Source: Pseudomonas frederiksbergensis (GTDB taxonomy: Bacteria; Pseudomonadota; Gammaproteobacteria; Pseudomonadales; Pseudomonadaceae). From it: a DNA stretch of 64,000 nt. The position numbers and the translations under genes are program-made. Under the pieces are notes generated by a model. It did not search any database, was not told where the DNA came from, and saw only the letters and a program-made list of their open reading frames with translations. The stretch covers positions 62,001 to 126,000 of the forward strand of contig NZ_JQGJ02000001.1 in assembly GCF_000802155.2 (NCBI RefSeq). The letters are read 5' to 3'. Below, piece by piece: positions 26,390 to 34,406 of the stretch (position 1 is its first letter; the number at the start of each line of letters is the position of its first letter).

Positions 26390-27421
26390 ATGCCGCGTTT
26401 GACTACCCGCTGGAAACCCAGCCTGTTCTTGCTCGCTGCCCTGCCGCTGTTCGCCCAGGCCGAGAACCCGCCCGAAGGCCCAGCCTATGGCCATCAGCTG
26501 GAAGGTTTCAAATACCCCTACACCCTCAAGCACTTCTCCTTGCAGTCCCAGGGCAAAGCATTGCAGATGGGCTATATGGACGTGCCCGCCCAAGGCAAGG
26601 CCAACGGTCGCAGCGTCGTGCTGATGCACGGCAAGAATTTCTGCGCCGCGACCTGGGGCGACTCGATCAAGACGCTCAGCGAGGCCGGCTACCGAGTGAT
26701 CGCCCCGGATCAGATCGGTTTCTGCACCTCAAGCAAGCCGGACCACTACCAGTACAGCTTCCAGCAACTGGCGAACAACACCAATGCGTTGCTCAAAGCC
26801 CTCGGTGTGCAGAAAGCCGTCGTGCTGGGCCATTCCACCGGCGGCATGCTTGCCACCCGCTACGCGCTGCAGTTTCCCGATCAGGTCGAGCGCCTGGCGA
26901 TGGTCAATCCCATTGGCCTTGAAGACTGGAAGGCCCTCGGCGTTCCCTACCGCAGCGTGGACCAATGGTATGAACGCGAGCTGAAACTCAGCGCCGACGG
27001 CATCCGCACCTACGAACGCAATACTTACTACGGCGGGCGCTGGAAACCGGAGTTCGAACGTTGGGTGGACATGCTCGCCGGATTGAACAAGGGCCCGGGT
27101 CACCAGCAGGTGGCATGGAACTCGGCGCTGATCTACGACATGATCTTCACCCAACCGGTCTATTACGAGTTCAAGGACCTCAAGGCGCCGACGTTGCTGC
27201 TGATCGGCACGTCCGATACCACGGCCATCGGCAGCGACATTGCCCCGCCCGCCGTGAAAGCCAAGCTTGGCCGCTACGACGTGCTGGGCAAGCAGGTCGC
27301 GCAACTGATCCCGCGGTCGACGCTGGTGGAGTTCCCCAACTTGGGGCATGCGCCCCAGATGGAAGAGCCGGATCGGTTCCACAAGGCCCTGCTCGGCTGG
27401 CTGGACAAACCCATTCCCTGA
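26390..27421 (+). CDS. Exported alpha/beta hydrolase
   Basis: A 343-residue protein with a cleavable signal peptide (about residues 1-22, ending FAQA) and an alpha/beta-hydrolase fold. It has the oxyanion segment VLMHGKNFCAATW, the nucleophile elbow GHSTGG with Ser149, and the late histidine in LGHAPQMEEP. The length and order resemble epoxide hydrolase/C-C hydrolase-like esterases, but the substrate is not predictable. AAGGAG lies six bases before the ATG at 26390. It is probably co-transcribed with the dehydrogenase gene 11 bases downstream. Confidence 0.85.
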   Translation: MPRLTTRWKPSLFLLAALPLFAQAENPPEGPAYGHQLEGFKYPYTLKHFSLQSQGKALQMGYMDVPAQGKANGRSVVLMHGKNFCAATWGDSIKTLSEAGYRVIAPDQIGFCTSSKPDHYQYSFQQLANNTNALLKALGVQKAVVLGHSTGGMLATRYALQFPDQVERLAMVNPIGLEDWKALGVPYRSVDQWYERELKLSADGIRTYERNTYYGGRWKPEFERWVDMLAGLNKGPGHQQVAWNSALIYDMIFTQPVYYEFKDLKAPTLLLIGTSDTTAIGSDIAPPAVKAKLGRYDVLGKQVAQLIPRSTLVEFPNLGHAPQMEEPDRFHKALLGWLDKPIP

Positions 27422-27432
27422 CGAGGTGTTCC

Positions 27433-28395
27433 ATGGCGGTGCAAATAGCAGTCATCGATGATTGGCAAGGCGTGGCGCAAGATGTGGTGGATTGGTCGCC
27501 GCTGGAGAGCATCGGCCCGGTGACCTTTCTCCACGACTACCCCGCTGATCACGACACCCTCGTCTCGCGCCTGCAAGGCTTCGATGTCATCTGTGTGATG
27601 CGCGAGCGGACCCGTTTCGATGAAGCACTGCTGCGTCGCCTGCCCAACCTCAAGTTGTTGCTGACCGGTGGCATGCGCAATGCTGCGCTCGATCTAAAGG
27701 CTGCCGCGGCGCTGGGCATCCAGGTCTGTGGCACCGACAGCTACAAGCACGCCGCGCCAGAACTGACCTGGGCACTGATCATGGCGCTGACGCGCAACCT
27801 GGTCCCGGAAGCCAACGCGTTGCGTGCCGGGCTGTGGCAGCAGGGCCTGGGCGGTGACTTGCATGGCAAGACCCTGGCGATCCTCGGCCTCGGCAGCATT
27901 GGCACGCGAGTGGCGCAGTTCGGCCAGGTATTCGGTATGCGAGTCATCGCCTGGAGCGAGAACCTGACCGTCGAACGAGCCGCCGCGGCCGGCGCGACCT
28001 ACGTCGATAAACAAGCGCTGTTCAAGCAGGCCGACATTCTGTCCATACACCTGGTGCTCAGCGACCGCACCCATGGCCTGGTAGATGCGCAGGCGTTGGG
28101 CTGGATGAAACCGGGGGCGCTGCTGATCAACACCGCCCGTGGGCCGATTGTCGATGAAGCCGCGCTGATCGATGCCCTGGAGCACAAGCGCCTGGCCGGT
28201 GCCGCCCTGGATGTCTTCGCCGAGGAGCCGCTGCCAGCCGACCATCCATTTCGGACCCTGGATAACGTCCTGGCGACACCCCACGTGGGTTATGTCAGCC
28301 GCCAGAACTACCAGCAGTTCTATGGGCAGATGATCGAAGCCTTGCTGGCCTGGGCCGCAGGCAAGCCGATTCGACTGTTGACCCCCACTGCCTGA
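27433..28395 (+). CDS. D-2-hydroxyacid dehydrogenase family protein
   Basis: A 320-residue NAD(P)-dependent 2-hydroxyacid dehydrogenase. The Rossmann motif GLGSIG is at residues 152-157 and the catalytic triad is Arg236 (NTARGPIVDE), Glu265 (VFAEEP) and His284 (TPHVGY). It should interconvert a 2-oxoacid and a D-2-hydroxyacid. The RERTRFDEALLRRLPNLKLLLTGG segment is typical of the phosphoglycerate-dehydrogenase-like, catch-all subgroup, so the exact substrate is open. It lies 11 bases after the hydrolase gene. Confidence 0.88.
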   Translation: MAVQIAVIDDWQGVAQDVVDWSPLESIGPVTFLHDYPADHDTLVSRLQGFDVICVMRERTRFDEALLRRLPNLKLLLTGGMRNAALDLKAAAALGIQVCGTDSYKHAAPELTWALIMALTRNLVPEANALRAGLWQQGLGGDLHGKTLAILGLGSIGTRVAQFGQVFGMRVIAWSENLTVERAAAAGATYVDKQALFKQADILSIHLVLSDRTHGLVDAQALGWMKPGALLINTARGPIVDEAALIDALEHKRLAGAALDVFAEEPLPADHPFRTLDNVLATPHVGYVSRQNYQQFYGQMIEALLAWAAGKPIRLLTPTA

Positions 28396-28948
28396 GTTTC
28401 CCTGCGCTGTTGGAGCGAGTCTGCTTGCTCCAACAGGGGGCACATGAAAGCCCCGCCGCAGGGCCATCAAAAAGCCTTCATTGCGCCCGCCTCTTAATGG
28501 TGCGCGGCGCCGCTGAACCGCGCACGCGATTGATCAGTCGCCCTTCCCATACACCCTGGACATTTCAAACAAGCTGCATTTCGTCGGCTCGTATTCCCCC
28601 CCGTCGTGTAAGACATTGCCGACAGCAAGCGTGATTGTCCGACAATTCGACGAAGCGAACCGCACCGCTCTAGCTTCTGACCTAGACTGCCGATCCGGGG
28701 GGGAAACCGACCGGTCATCAGGACGAAAAAAAGTCGAAACTTTTCGCAACGGCGAAAGGTCAGGTTAGAGGAAGGGCAACAACGACTGGAGCATTCCTTG
28801 CAACGGTCCCCTCACCTGATTCGCTTCGCCGCATTGGGCAGCGCTTTGCTCTCCTTGCGTAGCGCTTGTGCGCCTGGCCGCAGGATTCGGCCAATGAAAC
28901 AACAGCTCTGGCGCTTGCCGGAAACAGATCGAGAAATAGGAGTTATAT
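28396..28948. promoter_or_regulatory. Long intergenic leader upstream of the glgA operon
   Basis: A 553-base stretch without a convincing gene. It opens with the palindrome at 28407-28436 and ends with a good ribosome binding site (TAGGAG) for glgA. It presumably holds the promoter of the glucan/trehalose operon. I see no clear sigma-70 or AlgU box. The middle part (about 28600-28780) has short inverted pairs such as CGAAAC/CTTTTCG near 28733, which I cannot assign. Confidence 0.4.
28407..28436. repeat. REP-like palindrome after the dehydrogenase gene
   Basis: CTGTTGGAGC and GCTCCAACAG form a perfect 10-base inverted repeat with a 10-base loop, 12 bases after the dehydrogenase stop. The GGAGC/GCTCC core links it to the other REP-like hairpins in this window. 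Confidence 0.7.
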
Positions 28949-30520
28949 ATGATCAGTGCTGCCTTGGAACCACAGCAAATCCGTTCTCAACTACCGCTGG
29001 CGGCTGAATCGCCGACGGCGCCGGTGTTGGCCACCGGAGGCAAGGCACTGCTCCCTGTCGTTCGACAGAACCCCAATCGCAAGAAAATCCTGTTCGTGAC
29101 ATCGGAAATCGCCGACCTGGTAAAAACCGGCGGCCTGGGCGACGTTTCTTCCGCGCTGCCTCGGGCCATGGCCGGGCTGCATGATGTCCGGATTCTGATC
29201 CCCGGCTACCCGCAAGTCATGAACAGCGGCAATCCTATCCACATCATCGGCGAACTGGGTGGCCATGCGGCGCTTCCTCCTTGCAAGATCGGTCGCATGG
29301 ACATGGCCGACGGCTTGGTGATCTACGTACTGATCTGTCCCGAACTCTACGCTCGTGAAGGTTCTCCCTACGGCGCCAACAACGGCCGCGACTGGCCCGA
29401 CAACCACATCCGCTTTGCCCGCCTGGGCCTTGCCGCGGCGGACATTGCCGCCAACCTGGCACAGATCCACTGGTGCCCCGACCTGGTCCACGCGCACGAC
29501 TGGCCCGCCGGCCTGGCGCCGGCCTATATGCATTGGCGCGGCCAACGCACCCCGACCTTGTTCACCATCCACAACCTGGCGTACCAGGGCGTGGTTAGCT
29601 TGGCGTCCTGCCCCGAGCTGGGTATTCCAGAGCATGCGCTGCAACAGGAAGGCATGGAGTTCTACGGCAAGCTGTCGTTCCTGAAGGCAGGCATGGCCTA
29701 TTCCAGCCACATCACCACCGTGAGCGCCACCTACGCCCAGGAAATCACCACGCCGGCGTTCGGTTGCGGCCTCGATGGGTTCCTTGCCGCCAAGACCCAG
29801 CAAGGCCTGCTCAGTGGCATCCCCAACGGCATCGACGAAAGCTGGGACTCGGCCACCGACGCCCACCTGCAACGCCAGTTTTCCATAGGCGATTGGGATG
29901 GCAAGGCCGCCAACGCCGCCCATGTACGCGACCTGTTCGGCCTGGACGATTCCACCGGCCCACTATTCGCCGTGGTGTCGCGCCTGGTCTACCAGAAAGG
30001 CCTGGACCTGACGGAGGCCGTTGCCGAATTCATCGTCGAGTCCGGCGGACAGATCGCAATCATCGGCCGTGGCGAGCCGGAAGAAGAACAAGCCATGCGC
30101 GAACTGGCCCTGCGTTTTCCGGGACGTATCGGCGTGCGCATCGGCTTCAACGAGACCGACGCCCGGCGGATGTTCGCCGGCAGCGATTTCCTGCTGATGC
30201 CTTCGCGCTACGAGCCGTGTGGCTTGAGCCAGATGTACGCGCAACGCTTTGGCTCGCTGCCCGTTGCCCGCAACACCGGCGGCCTTGCGGACACGATCGA
30301 GGACGGCATCACCGGGTTCTTGTTCAACGAATCCACCGTGGAAAGCTACAAGGAGGCCCTGGGCCGCGCGTTCAAGGTCTTCGAATTCCCCGAACTGCTC
30401 AATGCCATGCGTTGCCGGGCAATGTCGGCGCCCTTCAACTGGAGCAAGGCGGTGGAACCCTACGCAGAACTTTACGAACAACTGGTAGCTAAATCGTTGG
30501 GAAAATCGGCCAGACAATGA
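28949..30520 (+). CDS. glgA: Glycogen synthase (ADP-glucose type)
   Basis: A 523-residue GT5 glycosyltransferase. The N-terminal extension of about 45 residues precedes ILFVTSEIADLVKTGGLGDVSSALP, whose KTGGL motif binds the ADP-glucose phosphates. Later come HAHDWPAGLAPAY, LVYQKGLDL and the PSRYEPCGLSQMYA retaining-GT motif. It extends alpha-1,4-glucan from ADP-glucose. It is the first gene of the block glgA-treZ-malQ-treY-DUF2934-glgX, the order known from P. aeruginosa PA2165-PA2160. TAGGAG precedes the ATG, and treZ begins eight bases after the stop. Confidence 0.95.
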   Translation: MISAALEPQQIRSQLPLAAESPTAPVLATGGKALLPVVRQNPNRKKILFVTSEIADLVKTGGLGDVSSALPRAMAGLHDVRILIPGYPQVMNSGNPIHIIGELGGHAALPPCKIGRMDMADGLVIYVLICPELYAREGSPYGANNGRDWPDNHIRFARLGLAAADIAANLAQIHWCPDLVHAHDWPAGLAPAYMHWRGQRTPTLFTIHNLAYQGVVSLASCPELGIPEHALQQEGMEFYGKLSFLKAGMAYSSHITTVSATYAQEITTPAFGCGLDGFLAAKTQQGLLSGIPNGIDESWDSATDAHLQRQFSIGDWDGKAANAAHVRDLFGLDDSTGPLFAVVSRLVYQKGLDLTEAVAEFIVESGGQIAIIGRGEPEEEQAMRELALRFPGRIGVRIGFNETDARRMFAGSDFLLMPSRYEPCGLSQMYAQRFGSLPVARNTGGLADTIEDGITGFLFNESTVESYKEALGRAFKVFEFPELLNAMRCRAMSAPFNWSKAVEPYAELYEQLVAKSLGKSARQ

Positions 30521-30528
30521 GGTAACCG

Positions 30529-32331
30529 ATGCCGTCAAGGACGCCTGAAAACCGGACCCACGGCGCGGTCCTGCTTGATCCCGAGCATACCCGTTTCGCC
30601 CTGTGGGCCCCTGATGCCTTTTACGTCAGTGTCGAACTCGACACTGGAGAATCCATACCGATGCTGCCCCAGGCCAATGGCTGGTTCATGATCCAGGCCC
30701 GTTGCCCCGCCGGCACTCGCTATCGCTACAACATCGACGGTGAACTGGAAGTGCCTGATCCGGCTTCCCGCTCCCAGGACGGTGATATTGACCGCCACAG
30801 CGTGGTGGTCGACCCCCACGCTTATCAATGGCGCCACACCAGTTGGTGCGGTCGCCCCTGGTACGATGCGGTCATCTATGAACTGCACGTCGGCGCCCTC
30901 GGCGGTTTCGAAGGTGTCGAACAGCAACTGGCGCGCCTGGCCGGGCTTGGCGTCACCGCCATTGAACTGATGCCGCTGTCGCAGTTTCCGGGAGATCGCA
31001 ACTGGGGTTACGACGGCGTACTGCCTTACGCCCCCCAGGCTTCCTACGGCACGCCGGACCAGCTCAAGCACCTGATCGACAGCGCCCATGGCCATGGCCT
31101 CGCAGTCATCGTGGACGTGGTCTACAACCACTTCGGCCCCGACGGCAACTACCTGCACCGCTACGCCAAGGGCTTCTTTCGCGAAGACAAACACACGCCC
31201 TGGGGCGCGGCGATAGATTTCCGTCGCCGCGAGGTACGTGATTTCTTCATCGACAATGCGCTGATGTGGCTGTTGGAATACCGTTTCGACGGCCTGCGCC
31301 TGGATGCCGTGCACGCCATCGAGGACCCGGACTTCCTCCAGGAGTTGGCCGCCAGGGTGCGTCAGCAAGTGGACCCGACGCGGTATGTCTGGCTGACCGT
31401 CGAGAACGAACACAACCAGGCCAGCCTCCTGGAACAGGGCTACGACGCCCAGTGGAACGATGACGGACACAACGCGTTGCACGTGCTGCTGACGGGCGAG
31501 ACTGACGCCTATTACGCCGACTACGCCGAACAACCGACGGAACAACTCGCCCGCTGCCTCAGCCAGGGCTTCGTGTTCCAGGGCCATACCAACCGCCATG
31601 GCGAGTCCCGTGGCGAGCCCAGCGGCCATCTTCCACCGAGCGCGTTCGTGCTGTTCCTGCAGAATCACGACCAGGTAGGCAACCGCGCCCTCGGTGAGCG
31701 CTTGCATCAACTGGCGCCGCCACAAGCGTTGCAAGCCGCGACGGCCCTTTTGCTGTTGTCGCCGATGATTCCGCTGATGTTCATGGGCGATGAAGTGGTC
31801 GCCGAACAACCGTTCCTGTTCTTCACCAGCCACCACGGCGAACTGGCAGAGCTGGTTCGCGAAGGCCGACGCAACGAGTTCAAGGCGTTCAGCGCTTTTG
31901 CCGATCCCGAAAAGCGCAAGCGGATCCCTGATCCAAATGCGGCCAGCACTTTCGAGGCCTCACGGCCAAGCCTGGAAGCACACCAGCCGGAGCAATTGGC
32001 CAGCGAAGCGCTATATCGCCAGTTGCTGAAAATCCGCCGGGAGGAAATCGTCCCGCGCCTGCCCGCGGCCCATGCCCTGGGCGCCGAGGTGCTGGGCCAT
32101 GGGGCGGTCAGCGCACGCTGGCAAATGGGGGATGGCAGTGTGTTGCGCATCGACCTGAACCTCAGCGACCAGCCGGTCGAACACAGCGCCCCGCAAGACG
32201 CGCAGATTCTTTTCGAACATCCACCGCAGGCCATGGGTCTGTTGCAACAGGGGGTTCTCACGCCCTACAGCGCGCTGGTCAGTCTGACGCAAGCGGCATC
32301 CTTGCCCACCCTTACTGGAGAGCGCCTATGA
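30529..32331 (+). CDS. treZ: Malto-oligosyltrehalose trehalohydrolase
   Basis: A 600-residue GH13 enzyme: N-terminal CBM48-like beta domain (FALWAPDAFYVSVEL), then the (beta/alpha)8 barrel with DVVYNHFGPDGNY, nucleophile Asp259 in GLRLDAVHAI, acid/base Glu292 in TVENEHN and Asp381 in LQNHDQVGNR. It releases trehalose from the maltooligosyl-trehalose made by TreY. The HFGPDGNY and QNHDQVGNR motifs separate it from branching enzyme. The stop overlaps the malQ start (ATGA). Confidence 0.95.
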   Translation: MPSRTPENRTHGAVLLDPEHTRFALWAPDAFYVSVELDTGESIPMLPQANGWFMIQARCPAGTRYRYNIDGELEVPDPASRSQDGDIDRHSVVVDPHAYQWRHTSWCGRPWYDAVIYELHVGALGGFEGVEQQLARLAGLGVTAIELMPLSQFPGDRNWGYDGVLPYAPQASYGTPDQLKHLIDSAHGHGLAVIVDVVYNHFGPDGNYLHRYAKGFFREDKHTPWGAAIDFRRREVRDFFIDNALMWLLEYRFDGLRLDAVHAIEDPDFLQELAARVRQQVDPTRYVWLTVENEHNQASLLEQGYDAQWNDDGHNALHVLLTGETDAYYADYAEQPTEQLARCLSQGFVFQGHTNRHGESRGEPSGHLPPSAFVLFLQNHDQVGNRALGERLHQLAPPQALQAATALLLLSPMIPLMFMGDEVVAEQPFLFFTSHHGELAELVREGRRNEFKAFSAFADPEKRKRIPDPNAASTFEASRPSLEAHQPEQLASEALYRQLLKIRREEIVPRLPAAHALGAEVLGHGAVSARWQMGDGSVLRIDLNLSDQPVEHSAPQDAQILFEHPPQAMGLLQQGVLTPYSALVSLTQAASLPTLTGERL

Positions 32332-34406
32332 GCGATGCGCAATTGGAAATCCTCGCCGGCCAGGCAGGCCTGGCGGTGGACTGGATCGACGCCAACGGTT
32401 GTGCCCAGAAAGTATCGCCGGCGGTCCTGCGTTCGGTCCTCACCGGCCTGGGTCATCCCGCCGGTAGCGCCCAGGAAATCGACGCTAGCCTGCTGCAGTT
32501 GCAAAAAGATCAACAGAACCACCGCCTGCCGCCGCTGATCACGGCGGACGTCGGCGTGAATGTCGACCTGAGCCGTTATTTCGAACCCGGCACGCCTTGC
32601 GAGATCCAGCTCGAGGACGGCGCCACGATGAACTCGAAACTCGATGCCGACGCGTCCCTGCCGGGGATCGTCCCGGTGGGGTATCAGCACGTGAGCATCC
32701 AGGGCCAGCATTTCACCCTGGCCGTGGCACCGGCCCGCTGCTACAGCGTGGCGGATGCCGTGGACGACCCAACGCCTCGGGCCTGGGGCTTGAGCGCACA
32801 ACTGTATTCGCTGCGCCGCCCGGGCGATGGCGGGTTCGGCGACACCCAGGCCCTCGAAGAGCTGGCGCGGGTCGCCGGCGAACGGGGCGCCGATGCCCTT
32901 GCGATCAGCCCGATGCATGCGATGTTCAGCAGCGACACCGGCCGCTACAGCCCATACTCGCCCTCCAGCCGGTTGTTTCTCAACAGCCTGTACGCGGCGC
33001 CGGGCACCATCCTCGGCGAACGTGCGCTGCGCACGGCGATCGATGCCAGCGGCTTGACCAACCAATTGCGCAGCCTCGAAGAGCAGCCGCTCATTGACTG
33101 GCCGGTCGCCGCGCAAGCCAAGCAGCGGGTGCTTCGGGCCTTGTATGACGGCTTCAGCCAGGGCGAGCATCCGCTGCACGAAGACTTCAGCAGCTTTCGC
33201 CACAGCAGCGGCGAGGCTTTGGAAAATCACTGCCGCTTCGAAGCCCTCCAGGCCGAACGCGCGGCGCGCGGCGAAAGCCTCGACTGGCGCCAGTGGCCTG
33301 AAGAATGGCGCGATCCGCGCAGTGCGGCCATTGCCCGTTTCGCCGAGGAAAACGCTGACGAAATCGGCTTCTACGCTTTCTGCCAATGGTTGATCGCCCG
33401 CTGCCTGGAGCGCGCCCAGAGCGCGGCCAAATCCAGCGGCATGGGCATCGGCCTGATCGCTGATCTCGCGGTGGGTGCCGACGGCGGCGGCAGCCAGGCC
33501 TGGAGCCGGCAGGATGAATTGCTCGCGTCCCTTACGGTTGGCGCACCACCCGACATCCTCAATCGCTCGGGCCAAGGCTGGGGCATCTCGGCGTTTTCCC
33601 CGGAGGGGCTGGTTCGCAACGGGTTCCGTGCGTTCATCGAGATGTTGCGGGCCAACTTCGCTCACGCGGGCGGCTTGCGCATCGATCACATCATGGGATT
33701 GCAACGGTTGTGGGTGATCCCCAACGACGCCCCGCCTACCGATGGTGCCTACCTCTATTACCCGATCGATGACTTGTTGCGGCTATTGGCCCTGGAGTCC
33801 CATCGTCATCAGGCCATCGTACTGGGCGAAGACCTCGGCACCGTGCCGGATGGCCTGCGGGACAAGCTCATTGCCCGCTCCATCCTGGGCATGCGCGTGC
33901 TGCTGTTCGAACAGGACAACACCCATTTCAAGCCCATTCTCGATTGGCCGGACAACGCCCTGGCGACCACCAGCACCCATGACCTGCCGACGCTCAATGG
34001 CTGGTGGCACGGCCATGACATCGATTGGAACGCCCGGCTGGAACTGATCGACTCCCACACCGAGATGGATTGGCGCAAACATCGCCAGCGTGAACGCGAC
34101 GGGTTGCGCAACGCGCTGAACCAGGATCCGCAGAATTTTCGCGAGGAGCACCGCGAAACCGACCAGGTACTGGACGCCAGCGTGCGTTTCCTGGGCCATA
34201 CCCGAGCGCCACTGGTGTTGCTGCCGCTGGAAGATGCCCTGGGCATCGATGAGCAGGCCAACCTCCCCGGCACCACCGACACCCACCCCAACTGGCGGCG
34301 GCGCCTGGCTCTGGAGAGCCGAGCGCTGCTGGACGACCCGGACGCCGCGCGGCGTCTGGAAATACTCGCCTGCGCGAGACTTCAGGCGAACGAGCGTGAC
34401 CGATGA
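32328..34406 (+). CDS. malQ: 4-alpha-glucanotransferase (amylomaltase)
   Basis: A 692-residue GH77 enzyme. The N-terminal extension of about 150 residues typical of proteobacterial MalQ precedes the barrel (LYSLRRPGDGGFGDTQALEEL, SPYSPSSRLFLNSLYA, LRIDHIMGLQRLW, VLGEDLGTVPDGL, TSTHDLPTLNGWW). The acidic residues in RIDH, EDLG and THDLP form the catalytic set. It moves alpha-1,4-glucan segments between chains and so recycles short maltodextrins left by GlgX and TreZ. Four-base overlaps on both sides (ATGA) indicate translational coupling with treZ and treY. Confidence 0.95.
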   Translation: MSDAQLEILAGQAGLAVDWIDANGCAQKVSPAVLRSVLTGLGHPAGSAQEIDASLLQLQKDQQNHRLPPLITADVGVNVDLSRYFEPGTPCEIQLEDGATMNSKLDADASLPGIVPVGYQHVSIQGQHFTLAVAPARCYSVADAVDDPTPRAWGLSAQLYSLRRPGDGGFGDTQALEELARVAGERGADALAISPMHAMFSSDTGRYSPYSPSSRLFLNSLYAAPGTILGERALRTAIDASGLTNQLRSLEEQPLIDWPVAAQAKQRVLRALYDGFSQGEHPLHEDFSSFRHSSGEALENHCRFEALQAERAARGESLDWRQWPEEWRDPRSAAIARFAEENADEIGFYAFCQWLIARCLERAQSAAKSSGMGIGLIADLAVGADGGGSQAWSRQDELLASLTVGAPPDILNRSGQGWGISAFSPEGLVRNGFRAFIEMLRANFAHAGGLRIDHIMGLQRLWVIPNDAPPTDGAYLYYPIDDLLRLLALESHRHQAIVLGEDLGTVPDGLRDKLIARSILGMRVLLFEQDNTHFKPILDWPDNALATTSTHDLPTLNGWWHGHDIDWNARLELIDSHTEMDWRKHRQRERDGLRNALNQDPQNFREEHRETDQVLDASVRFLGHTRAPLVLLPLEDALGIDEQANLPGTTDTHPNWRRRLALESRALLDDPDAARRLEILACARLQANERDR

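Noticed and set aside
28410..28880. Short open frames in the gap before glgA
   Set aside because: They lack ribosome binding sites, have an unlikely amino acid content and overlap each other. No gene is supported.
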